Made by a program: the position numbers and the translations under genes. A model generated the notes under the pieces. It did no database searches and was not told the origin of the DNA. It saw only the letters and a program-made list of their open reading frames with translations. Below, piece by piece: positions 15,879 through 22,509 of a stretch of 22,509 nucleotides of DNA. The stretch spans positions 1 through 22,509 of the forward strand of contig JAKBQK010000275.1 in assembly GCA_021835265.1 (NCBI GenBank), given 5' to 3'. This DNA comes from Thermoplasmata archaeon (GTDB taxonomy: Archaea; Thermoplasmatota; Thermoplasmata; Thermoplasmatales; Thermoplasmataceae). How positions within the stretch are numbered: the stretch's first letter is position 1; each line of letters begins with the position of its first letter.

Positions 15879-15885
15879 ATTTAAG
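15879..15885 (+). promoter_or_regulatory. putative TATA box of cydAB
   Basis: The run atttaag is centred 28 nt before the ATG at 15910. A stronger-looking TTTATATAA at 15851-15859 would instead give a leader of about 28 nt. Confidence 0.4.
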
Positions 15886-15909
15886 TATGTTTCAGTGCTA
15901 TTATTTTTT

Positions 15910-17259
15910 ATGAGCTTCATAGTGAATTTCGACCGTTTTCTTATGGGATTTACTCTGGCCTCTCATATACTTATTGTTACAATGAGTATAGGACTGAGTA
16001 TTATTGTATCACTGGCAGAGTATATTGGAATAAGGAGGAAAGATCCATACTACGAAGCACTGGCAAGGAGGTTGACAATTGCACTTGTTGTCTTTTTTGC
16101 CATAGGCACTGCCAGTGGAACTGTCCTTGCCGTTGAACTTTTTGCACTATGGCCAAGCTTTATGGTTGTGGTGGGAAAGGTAGATATTTTGCCTTTCTAT
16201 TATGAAGTTTTTGCATTCCTTCTAGAATCTATCTGTCTTGTTCTTTACTTCTACTACTGGGACTTTTATAAGAACAGATATAAACACTGGGTTCTTTCTT
16301 TGATGGTTGCTGTAGGAACAGTTATGTCAGCTGTTTTTATAACCATGATAAACGCATGGATGAATACACCTGCTGGTTTTAATATACCGTACTATCTCAA
16401 GACCGGCATCTTAACTGATATCAACCCACTTGCAGCAATTGCTGCCCCTTCAGTGCTATATGAAGATCTTCATGTTGTTACTGCCACAGTAACTGCTGGT
16501 GTCTTCCTAATAGGCACATATCTTGCATACAGTTTCCTGAAGGCAAAAAGTGAGGACCTAAAAATCTTTTACAGAAAGGGACTGAAACTCGTTGCGTCCG
16601 TTGGACTTATTTCAATAGCGTTAGCCGGAATAAGTGGTAGTCTTGCAGCCTCACAGCTAATAGTGTTACAGCCATTAAAATATGCTGCAATTGAACTTGA
16701 TCTTCACAGTACAACCAGCGGTGCAGAAACGCTTGGTGGGATTTTAGTATCGGGACGAATACTATACGCCATTACCATACCAAAGCTGCAAAGTCTGCTT
16801 GCTTTTCCGCAGACTCTTGGAAAGGGTACACTTCCCGGACTGGACCAGTATCCACAGAGTTTATGGCCACCACTTTTTATTCATTTAACATTCGATACAA
16901 TGGTAGGTGGAGGATTTCTGGTGGGTCTCTTTGCCCTGTATCTAGTATGGAGATTATTAAGAAAAAGATCAATCACAACTAAAATTGGTTTATACGGGAT
17001 GATAGTATCAGGATTACTTCTAATTCTGGTGTACGACAGCGGATGGGTCACAGACGAGGTTGGAAGGCAGCCATGGATCATATACAATGTTATGACTGTT
17101 CAGTCCGCTGCAAATACGTCCTCGTCAATAATTCCACTTGGCATAGCCATAATGATTTTCTATTTCATAGTCGTGCCATTTAGTTTCTATTTTGCAAGCA
17201 GGGTCCTAAGGCACGAATCCGTTCAATCTGAAATTGAAAGAGCGAGAGGGTTGAAATGA
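15910..17259 (+). CDS. cydA: cytochrome bd-type quinol oxidase subunit I
   Basis: Membrane haem subunit that oxidises quinol and reduces oxygen. The product is 449 residues from ATG 15910; a GTG at 15895 is in frame, but the ATG is at leaderless distance from a TATA box. It shows about nine hydrophobic spans. Residues known from E. coli CydA are present: His19, Glu99 and Glu106 (E. coli 107), His188 (186), Lys257 and Glu262 (252/257), Met331 (393), and Glu383 before G-R-Q-P-W at 385-389 (445 region). N-A-W-M-N-T-P is also intact. The quinol loop is much shorter than in E. coli. The residue two before Met331 is Asp where E. coli has Arg391. It overlaps cydB by 4 nt (ATGA), so the two are co-translated. 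The convergent SQR-like gene suggests a quinone-linked locus. Confidence 0.94.
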   Translation: MSFIVNFDRFLMGFTLASHILIVTMSIGLSIIVSLAEYIGIRRKDPYYEALARRLTIALVVFFAIGTASGTVLAVELFALWPSFMVVVGKVDILPFYYEVFAFLLESICLVLYFYYWDFYKNRYKHWVLSLMVAVGTVMSAVFITMINAWMNTPAGFNIPYYLKTGILTDINPLAAIAAPSVLYEDLHVVTATVTAGVFLIGTYLAYSFLKAKSEDLKIFYRKGLKLVASVGLISIALAGISGSLAASQLIVLQPLKYAAIELDLHSTTSGAETLGGILVSGRILYAITIPKLQSLLAFPQTLGKGTLPGLDQYPQSLWPPLFIHLTFDTMVGGGFLVGLFALYLVWRLLRKRSITTKIGLYGMIVSGLLLILVYDSGWVTDEVGRQPWIIYNVMTVQSAANTSSSIIPLGIAIMIFYFIVVPFSFYFASRVLRHESVQSEIERARGLK

Positions 17260-18230
17260 CAGGATCAGTTAACGTTGAAGTAATAGTAAATATACTAGTA
17301 TTTTCAATCTTTTTTACAAGTGCATCCACTGAACTAATGGCAGCATCCGCTATTCTTTTTAAATATAAAGAGAGCCAGACAAAGGTTTTTGGGTTCCTTT
17401 TACCAATCTGGGAGATAACAGGAACCCTCTTTGTTTTCTATGTGGTGAATCTTGAAGGTCTTGTACCTGACGTTCTTCCTCTCCTTGCATTTTCTTTCAT
17501 TTCTTATATACTGATATTTCTCATACTTTATGTGCTTCGCAACTCTATAATCATATTCGCAGAAATGATCTGGAAAAACAGAGTTATAAACAAAAAAACA
17601 CTCTATTCAATTTATGCACTTGTCACCTTTGTACTAGGGGCAATGATACTCCTGATTTATGCAAGCTTTATTGGAGGACATGGAATAAACTATACTGCAA
17701 GAACATTCAATCTGCTGAATTTTATAACATTCCTGCCAGATGATGGATTCATAATCGGTATTGCAATATTGCTCTTTGGAATGGCATCCATTTTTTATGA
17801 CCTGAAGGTAAATCGCTTTTTACCACTGCTTGTTATTGTTGTGGGTCTGATAATTTCAGGTGTCGCACTTCGTGGTCTTGGTGATTACAGCAACAGTACT
17901 CTTCCCGTCGTATCACTTATCCTGTTCCTGCTAATACCAATTCTCTGGATCTTAAAACCAACGAGGAAGTATATAACAAACAAATTGGTATTTCAGGGAA
18001 TTTTTGCCATATCCATATTCATTGTGGCATTTTCTCAATATCCTTACCTTCTGGGTAGAACTCTAAATATTACGACAATACTGAACAACACAGCGATGCA
18101 GACAGAAATGTTCTATGCAACCATAGTAGGTGGAATTATTTTATTCGTACTGACGTTCTTCTTTTACGATATATATTTCGAGAAGGGGAAGCAAAAGGAA
18201 ATGGATCAACAGAAAAATGCTGGAAGTTAA
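17256..18230 (+). CDS. cydB: cytochrome bd-type quinol oxidase subunit II (divergent)
   Basis: 324-residue integral membrane protein with about eight hydrophobic spans, starting inside the cydA stop (ATGA). Overall layout follows CydB. The L-P-I-W-E stretch (near 49-53) lines up with A-P-H-W-D of E. coli, so Trp is kept while His and Asp become Ile and Glu. L-N-F-I-T-F-L matches the family's L-N-P-F-x-L, and a Q-Y-P-Y-L segment lies near the last two spans. Similarity is weak overall, as expected for archaeal forms. The CydA' type of subunit, a CydA-derived partner, was considered. It fits less well because none of the CydA motifs occur. The charged C-terminal tail is cytoplasmic. Assignment rests strongly on the position after cydA. 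Confidence 0.85.
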   Translation: MTGSVNVEVIVNILVFSIFFTSASTELMAASAILFKYKESQTKVFGFLLPIWEITGTLFVFYVVNLEGLVPDVLPLLAFSFISYILIFLILYVLRNSIIIFAEMIWKNRVINKKTLYSIYALVTFVLGAMILLIYASFIGGHGINYTARTFNLLNFITFLPDDGFIIGIAILLFGMASIFYDLKVNRFLPLLVIVVGLIISGVALRGLGDYSNSTLPVVSLILFLLIPILWILKPTRKYITNKLVFQGIFAISIFIVAFSQYPYLLGRTLNITTILNNTAMQTEMFYATIVGGIILFVLTFFFYDIYFEKGKQKEMDQQKNAGS

Positions 18231-18248
18231 TAATGCTAATCTGCAATA

Positions 18249-19493
18249 TCAATTTAGAAATTTCAACATTTTTTCCATAGTGGACTGGACAAGTTCTGGT
18301 GGCAGTTTGCCGTGGGTATAATAAGAATATGAATCAAATCCCCATTTCATGAGATGTGCCAGTGGCCCATTAATGGTTTTATCCACATGACCACCAAAGA
18401 GCGTATTGGAAAGTATTAGAGTAGCCTCAACTCCTCCCTTATTCATTATACAGAATATTTCTGGCTTAAACTCAATAATTTCACCATTTCCATTTATTTC
18501 TTTCATCAGAGAAGATACCGCTACATCTGCCTGAAGCACTGCTATATGTCCAAGTTTTGGCATTGAAAGGGTATTGCAGTCACCAACCACGAAAATATTA
18601 TGATGTTGAGGATGTCGCATTTCCAGGTCAGTTTTGATAAATCCATATTGATCTCCAAGACCTGAATTCTTTATCACTTCTGGTCCTGTATATGGAGGGA
18701 TTACAAGGGTAAGATCGCTGGGAAGCTGTGTGCCATCCTCAAAAATAACTGACTTTTCCTCTATAGTCTTTAGCACTTTCTCTGTGATTACCTTGATTTC
18801 CTTCTTCGAAATCACTGAACCAACTTTTTCATGAATTCGAGGGCCAACATCATCGAAAAACACCTTTCCAGGAGTAAAAACTGTTATGGTGGTAATTTCT
18901 CTCAGATCTCTTTCTCTGAGGAAAAAATCAAGCATGAACATTATCTCTCCAATTGGACCTTCGCATGGTGCATCCAGTTTAATCTCAGTTGATTTTTCAT
19001 CCCACTTAGTTTTTGATGCTCCTATAACCACATTCCCTCCCTTAAAATTGTTAATTGCATCCCACATTTTTGGTGCATGTTCATCATCACAAACTGAGTA
19101 TGCATGTTCCTCAAAACCTGAAATAGCCTCGTAATCCTTTACAGCTCCAGTTGCAATTACGAGATAGTCGTAATTTATCAGATTTCCATTTAAGAGCTTC
19201 AACTCGTTTTTCTCAGCAAATATCTGTTCCACTCTGGAGTTAATAAATTCTATATTATTTTTTTTAGCGATCTTACCAATTGGAATCTGAGTGTGAGCCA
19301 CTGGCTTACCTGCAAGAGCAACTTCAACAAGAGACGGCTTTTCCAGACTCGTGGTTCTCATATCTATTAAAGTAATTTCGAATTTTTTACCAATCTCTTT
19401 TTTCACATCATATAAAAATCTCAATCCACCAAATCCTGCACCAATTATCACAATTCTTTTCTTTTTATCATTATTATTCTGGTATTGTTCCAT
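18249..19493 (-). CDS. sulfide:quinone reductase-like FAD oxidoreductase
   Basis: 414-residue flavoprotein of the SQR/NDH-2 group. It would oxidise sulfide (or possibly NADH or another donor) at the membrane and reduce quinone. The N-terminal FAD motif is G-A-G-F-G-G at 18-23. A-T-G at 114-116 and V-G-D-C306-N at 303-307 are standard. Three other cysteines, Cys135 (S-V-C-D-D-E-H-A), Cys177 (A-P-C-E-G-P) and Cys348 (F-C-I-M-N), sit where SQRs have their redox and sulfur-binding cysteines. E-G-P-I-G-E-I-M-F-M is SQR-like. No clear NADH-binding glycine motif is seen in the middle, which argues against NDH-2. The C-terminal part (about 370-414) has amphipathic stretches that could bind membrane. 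It ends 18 bp from the convergent cydB. The donor is not proven. Confidence 0.82.
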   Translation of the reverse strand: MEQYQNNNDKKKRIVIIGAGFGGLRFLYDVKKEIGKKFEITLIDMRTTSLEKPSLVEVALAGKPVAHTQIPIGKIAKKNNIEFINSRVEQIFAEKNELKLLNGNLINYDYLVIATGAVKDYEAISGFEEHAYSVCDDEHAPKMWDAINNFKGGNVVIGASKTKWDEKSTEIKLDAPCEGPIGEIMFMLDFFLRERDLREITTITVFTPGKVFFDDVGPRIHEKVGSVISKKEIKVITEKVLKTIEEKSVIFEDGTQLPSDLTLVIPPYTGPEVIKNSGLGDQYGFIKTDLEMRHPQHHNIFVVGDCNTLSMPKLGHIAVLQADVAVSSLMKEINGNGEIIEFKPEIFCIMNKGGVEATLILSNTLFGGHVDKTINGPLAHLMKWGFDSYSYYTHGKLPPELVQSTMEKMLKFLN

Positions 19494-19571
19494 GTTTATA
19501 TGAAATCTTTCATAACACTAATACTTGTTGAAATATAATTTAGAATGTGAATTGATTCGGGAGCAATTGAA

Positions 19572-19586
19572 ATGATTCCAAATCAT
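19572..19586. repeat. 15-bp inverted repeat between SQR-like gene and trmB-like gene
   Basis: ATGATT-cca-AATCAT, two perfect 6-bp arms with a 3-nt spacer. It lies about 79 bp upstream of the SQR-like start and 130 bp upstream of the regulator start. It is a plausible operator half-site pair, but it does not match the TrmB sites known from Thermococcales or haloarchaea as I remember them. Confidence 0.35.
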
Positions 19587-19715
19587 GGCTGTAATCTAAT
19601 GTTTTACCTAAAACAAAACAAGTCTCATGTATTCTTTCAATTTACTTGATAAAATTATCCAATATAAGATGATAATAATTGGAAAACAATAATAAGACAT
19701 AAGGCATATTTAGGT

Positions 19716-20441
19716 ATGGATGCTATCTCCTCACGACTTGAAAAGGTTGCTGAAATGCTGAAGATGTTTGGTCTTTCATCCTACGAGGCACAGGCTTTTT
19801 CTGCACTGATATATCACGGGGTTGCCAATGCTGATGTGATTGCAGACACCGCAAAGATACCCAGAACATCAGCATATAAGGTTATGGAATCTCTAGTGGA
19901 AAAGGGATATGCCAGAGAAACAGAGGGAAGACCCAAGATGTTCAAGCCAGAAACACTTGAAGATATAAGAAAGAGAATAGAAACTAGGGTGCAGGATCTG
20001 TTTTCTGAGATGAGACAGATTGAGGATAATGTGCCGTCCAAAGGGGATCCACAGCTGGTTTACACAATTTATGGAAGATCAAAGGTTATGAGCAAAATAG
20101 CAGAACTGATCAACCTTGCTGACAGAGAACTATATATCTGTACACCAATGGTGAAAGAAATAAGGATGGAGATGAAGAAGAACATAGAAAATGCAATGAG
20201 GAGAAATGTCAAGGTGATCTTTGTTACACCACCCAATAAAAGAGTTCCGCAGAACGCTCAGATATTTAGAAAGGAGGGTTTAATTGCAACAGACGTTGTT
20301 GCAGACAGATCAAGGGCACTTCTTGCAGGCCCCGATCTTAATGCATGTGGCTATACAGATAATCCAGCACTTGCGCTGCATGTATTCCAGTTTGTTCAGA
20401 TGATAATTGATAGCAGCGATTTTAACGCAAAGGAAGAGTGA
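19716..20441 (+). CDS. TrmB-family transcriptional regulator
   Basis: 241-residue regulator. An N-terminal winged helix (about 12-80) contains L-S-S-Y-E-A-Q-A-F-S-A-L, the TrmB opening motif, and a recognition helix with P-R-T-S-A-Y-K-V-M-E-S-L. A short coiled coil at about 82-108 probably dimerises the protein. The rest (about 112-235) is the PLD-like ligand domain, with Y-G-R-S-K-V and I-F-V-T-P-P. The long C-terminal sugar-binding part of TrmB itself is missing, so the ligand is unlikely to be read the same way. It starts at ATG 19716 and is followed after 3 bp by nfo, so they are co-transcribed. The preceding 222-bp gap has an inverted repeat at 19572-19586. Confidence 0.9.
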   Translation: MDAISSRLEKVAEMLKMFGLSSYEAQAFSALIYHGVANADVIADTAKIPRTSAYKVMESLVEKGYARETEGRPKMFKPETLEDIRKRIETRVQDLFSEMRQIEDNVPSKGDPQLVYTIYGRSKVMSKIAELINLADRELYICTPMVKEIRMEMKKNIENAMRRNVKVIFVTPPNKRVPQNAQIFRKEGLIATDVVADRSRALLAGPDLNACGYTDNPALALHVFQFVQMIIDSSDFNAKEE

Positions 20442-20444
20442 AAA

Positions 20445-21296
20445 ATGAAAATTACAGATGTTAATAATATAGGTGGCCATTTATCAACCTCAAAGGGAAT
20501 AGACGCAACCCCAGGAAGAGCACGTGAATTTGGTTTTAAAAGTTATCAGGTTTTTACCAAGAGTCAGATGCAGTGGAAGGCAAAACCACTTGATGAGGAA
20601 ACTGTAAAGAAGTTCAAGAAGGAGAAAATGCAAAACGGAAACCCAACTATAATGGTTCACGCGTCATACCTTCTAAACACAGCCAGCAGCGATGAGTCTC
20701 TTAGGGAGAAGGTAAGGGAAGCCTTCAGAACAGAAATAGAAAGGGCTGATAAGCTTGGAATGGAACTTTTAACATTTCACCCAGGATCATTCAAGGATGC
20801 AACACTTGAAATAGGAATAGCCAACGTTTCTAATATGTTAAATGACGTTATAACTTCAGATCAGGTTGTCAGGGTACTGATTGAAAATAGCGCCGGTCAG
20901 GGTAACAGTGTTGGTAAAACATTTGAAGACATCGCAAAAATAATTGATAATGTAGAAGAGAAAGACAAAGTTGGTGTTACGCTGGATACCTGTCACACAT
21001 GGGCATCCGGATATAATTTTGCGGAAGAGACAGGTTATGGGCAGATGATAGATGAAATTAAGAGAACAGTAGGACTGGAAAGAATAAATGGATTTCATCT
21101 TAACGACAGCAAAAAAGGACTCGGGGAACACACAGACCGGCACGAAATGATAGGAAAGGGTACCATTGGAGTGAATGGATTCAGATTTTTAATTAAGGAT
21201 AGAAATTTCCAAAAGGTACCAATGATCTTTGAAACTCCCCTGGGAGAAGACGGATATATGAATGATATCGAAGCTTTAAATCAATTGCTGAAATAG
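20445..21296 (+). CDS. nfo: endonuclease IV (AP endonuclease)
   Basis: DNA-repair nuclease that cuts 5' to abasic sites using three metal ions, mostly zinc. The 283-residue TIM barrel keeps all nine metal ligands: His72, His112, Glu147, Asp181, His184, His218, Asp231, His233 and Glu263. Motifs are I-E-N-S-A-G-Q-G at 146-153, L-D-T-C-H-T-W-A-S-G at 180-189, and H-L-N-D-S-K at 218-223 with H-T-D-R-H-E at 229-234. Length and motifs are normal. It begins 3 bp after the TrmB-family gene and is followed 8 bp later by the DUF1015 gene; the three form one probable transcript. A GAGTGA stretch just before the ATG may be a weak ribosome-binding site. Regulation by the adjacent regulator is inference. 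Confidence 0.96.
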   Translation: MKITDVNNIGGHLSTSKGIDATPGRAREFGFKSYQVFTKSQMQWKAKPLDEETVKKFKKEKMQNGNPTIMVHASYLLNTASSDESLREKVREAFRTEIERADKLGMELLTFHPGSFKDATLEIGIANVSNMLNDVITSDQVVRVLIENSAGQGNSVGKTFEDIAKIIDNVEEKDKVGVTLDTCHTWASGYNFAEETGYGQMIDEIKRTVGLERINGFHLNDSKKGLGEHTDRHEMIGKGTIGVNGFRFLIKDRNFQKVPMIFETPLGEDGYMNDIEALNQLLK

Positions 21297-21304
21297 GGGA
21301 AACA

Positions 21305-22465
21305 TTGATTCTCGAAACATTTGTACCAACAATTTATAAGAATGGGTTAGGAAGGGTTACTTCTCCCCCGTTTGATATGATCACTAAGGCTACAGAGAAG
21401 GAGCTGAAGAAAAACCCATATAACATAGTCAATCTAAAGGACTGCAAGGATCCGGAAGAGGCAAGAAAACTATTCAATAAATGGCTGGAAGAAGGTGTTC
21501 TCAGTAAAAATAACAGTCAGGGTTTCGTAGTTTTGAAACAGGTTTTCACAGAAGGTGGAGTTCAGAGAGAGAGATATGGTGTAATCGGAATAATAAACTT
21601 ACTGGAACCTGAGAATTGTCTTATACCTCATGAAAGCATAATTACAAAACTAGTGAATCAAAGAGAGAAACTCATAGAAAGAATGGAATATCAAACAGAA
21701 CCTGTATTTGTTGTAAGTGAGCAAACCAATCTGAATTCAACCCTCAAATCTATAATGTCAGAACAAGAATGCGAAAGAGTCTATGAAGAGCCAGAAGGCG
21801 TTTACAACAGCATTTGTATTCTTTCAGATCCCGTTAAAATTGGTAAAATACAGGAAGTTCTAAAGGGGGATATAGGAATTATTGCCGACGGTCATCACAG
21901 GACAAAGGCAATGCTATCTCTTTCAAAAAAATACGGGGAATATGTGCAGTTCTTTAATCATCTATTCGTTTTTGTTACTTCCCTCAGATCGGAGAGCATA
22001 TTTATAGCTCAGGTTCACAGAATAGTGGATTATAACGAAGATATAATGAAGAGAATCCGTGAAAATTTTATTCCGGAAAAAACCGGAAAAAGTTGGGATT
22101 TAAAATATCCTGTTATAATTCAAGGAGAATCAAAATATTTACTCAAGCCAAAAACCGAAATGAAATACGGTGACTATCTGGATGCTATAGATAATTCCAT
22201 TAAAAGAGGTTCCAGCAGGGCTGGAATAAAATATACTTATATCAGTGAAGAGGCAGAGAATGATATAAGAAATGATCCAAATAAAATGGCATTCATGATG
22301 CCACCATGGGATAAGGAGGGATTTGTGCAAACACTGAAAAGAGGGTATGTATTGCCTGCAAAATCAACATATTTTTACCCGAAAATTCCATCAGGGATTG
22401 CATTCTACGGTCTGGATGCACAGGAATGCCGCTGTGGCTTAGTTGGTAGAGCAGCTGATTCGTAA
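21305..22465 (+). CDS. DUF1015 family protein
   Basis: 386-residue protein of the widespread but poorly characterised DUF1015 family. Seen: S-P-P-F-D-M-I at 20-26 (family 'SPPYDVI'), P-H-E at 108-110, and D-G-H-H-R-T at 195-200, the family hallmark. The D-G-H-H-R motif resembles the ParB/sulfiredoxin-type nucleotide site, which is only a resemblance. The start is TTG 21305 with a GGGG stretch at ribosome-binding distance; the N-terminus aligns from its first residues. The family-like part ends at about residue 373 (A-F-Y-G-L-D). The last 12 codons (375-386) lie in the tRNA-Thr gene at 22428-22500, and the TAA stop is in its anticodon loop. It is the third gene after the TrmB-like regulator and nfo. 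Confidence 0.9.
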   Translation: MILETFVPTIYKNGLGRVTSPPFDMITKATEKELKKNPYNIVNLKDCKDPEEARKLFNKWLEEGVLSKNNSQGFVVLKQVFTEGGVQRERYGVIGIINLLEPENCLIPHESIITKLVNQREKLIERMEYQTEPVFVVSEQTNLNSTLKSIMSEQECERVYEEPEGVYNSICILSDPVKIGKIQEVLKGDIGIIADGHHRTKAMLSLSKKYGEYVQFFNHLFVFVTSLRSESIFIAQVHRIVDYNEDIMKRIRENFIPEKTGKSWDLKYPVIIQGESKYLLKPKTEMKYGDYLDAIDNSIKRGSSRAGIKYTYISEEAENDIRNDPNKMAFMMPPWDKEGFVQTLKRGYVLPAKSTYFYPKIPSGIAFYGLDAQECRCGLVGRAADS

Positions 22466-22500
22466 TCAGCAGGTCGGGGGTTCAAATCCCTCCAGCGGCT
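22428..22500 (+). tRNA. tRNA-Thr (anticodon CGU)
   Basis: The 73-nt cloverleaf is complete. The acceptor is GCCGCTG with CAGCGGC and a T discriminator. The D-arm is GCTT...GAGC. The anticodon stem is GCTGA/TCAGC with loop TTCGTAA, so the anticodon is CGT (positions 22461-22463), reading ACG threonine codons. The T-arm is GGGGG-TTCAAAT-CCCTC. There is no intron, and CCA is not encoded. A T73 discriminator is usual for archaeal tRNA-Thr. A TATA-like run near 22367-22376 could serve as its promoter, which would give a leader of about 30 nt. The DUF1015 frame runs into its 5' half (22428-22465). Confidence 0.97.
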
Positions 22501-22509
22501 TAGTTCAAA

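Larger units (their letters stand above)
15544..15909. other. divergent intergenic region, thioesterase to cydA
   Basis: About 366 bp of AT-rich DNA without a gene that I can support. It holds the thioesterase promoter (15565-15573), the inverted repeat at 15606-15658, and two candidate cydA boxes (TTTATATAA near 15851-15859 and atttaag at 15879-15885). The stretch from about 15660 to 15845 shows nothing recognisable. Confidence 0.6.

Noticed and set aside
17256..18230. Second oxidase subunit as a CydA' (CydA-derived) protein
   Set aside because: None of the CydA motifs appear. The W-E motif, the L-N-F segment and the C-terminal helices follow CydB better.
1..22509. CRISPR arrays, insertion sequences, integrase or att sites at the tRNA
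   Set aside because: No regularly spaced repeats, transposase or integrase motifs were seen. The tRNA-Thr lies 9 bp from the window edge, so integration downstream cannot be judged.

Overview
The window looks like a chromosome segment of a thermoacidophilic archaeon of the class Thermoplasmata (Thermoplasma/Ferroplasma/Cuniculiplasma type). Evidence: an archaeal TATA-binding protein, an archaeal-type CoaBC, a TrmB-family regulator, low GC, and TATA-like boxes about 25-28 nt before many start codons, which implies leaderless mRNAs. The futalosine route to menaquinone and a cytochrome bd-type oxidase also fit this group. The genus cannot be fixed from the sequence alone. I see no mobile element, CRISPR array or obvious foreign island. 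The window is gene-dense and mostly core metabolism.

Layout: 59-1362 holds a MIP18/SufT-like Fe-S protein, a small unknown protein (minus) and TBP. 1354-3651 is a minus-strand mqnC-truD pair. 4048-5942 is a plus-strand mqnE-mqnA pair, divergent from mqnC across about 400 bp of AT-rich DNA. 6030-7484 is IMP dehydrogenase. 7571-9722 is a divergent pair, an FAD-dependent glycerol-3-phosphate dehydrogenase (minus) and a glycerophosphodiester phosphodiesterase (plus), sharing a very compact promoter. 9732-12407 is pyruvate phosphate dikinase (minus). 12549-13256 is an alpha/beta hydrolase (plus). 13227-15543 is a minus-strand run, hotdog thioesterase then CoaBC then nitrilase-type hydrolase. 15910-18230 is cydAB (plus). 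18249-19493 is a sulfide:quinone-reductase-like flavoprotein (minus). 19716-22465 is a plus-strand run, TrmB-like regulator, endonuclease IV, DUF1015 protein. It ends in a tRNA-Thr(CGU) gene at 22428-22500 into which the DUF1015 frame reads.

The main theme is the quinone pool. mqnA, mqnE and mqnC build the menaquinone ring precursor. GlpD and the SQR-like enzyme would feed electrons into the pool, and CydAB would take them to oxygen. The phosphodiesterase would supply glycerol phosphate to GlpD. mqnB and mqnD equivalents are not in the window.

Most promising for a second look: the DUF1015/tRNA overlap, where RNase P processing would remove the only stop codon; the back-to-back TATA boxes between glpD and the phosphodiesterase gene, which also move the glpD start; residue changes in the bd oxidase; and the pairing of a TrmB-type regulator with endonuclease IV. 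I did not find a clearly new multi-gene defence or mobile system here.
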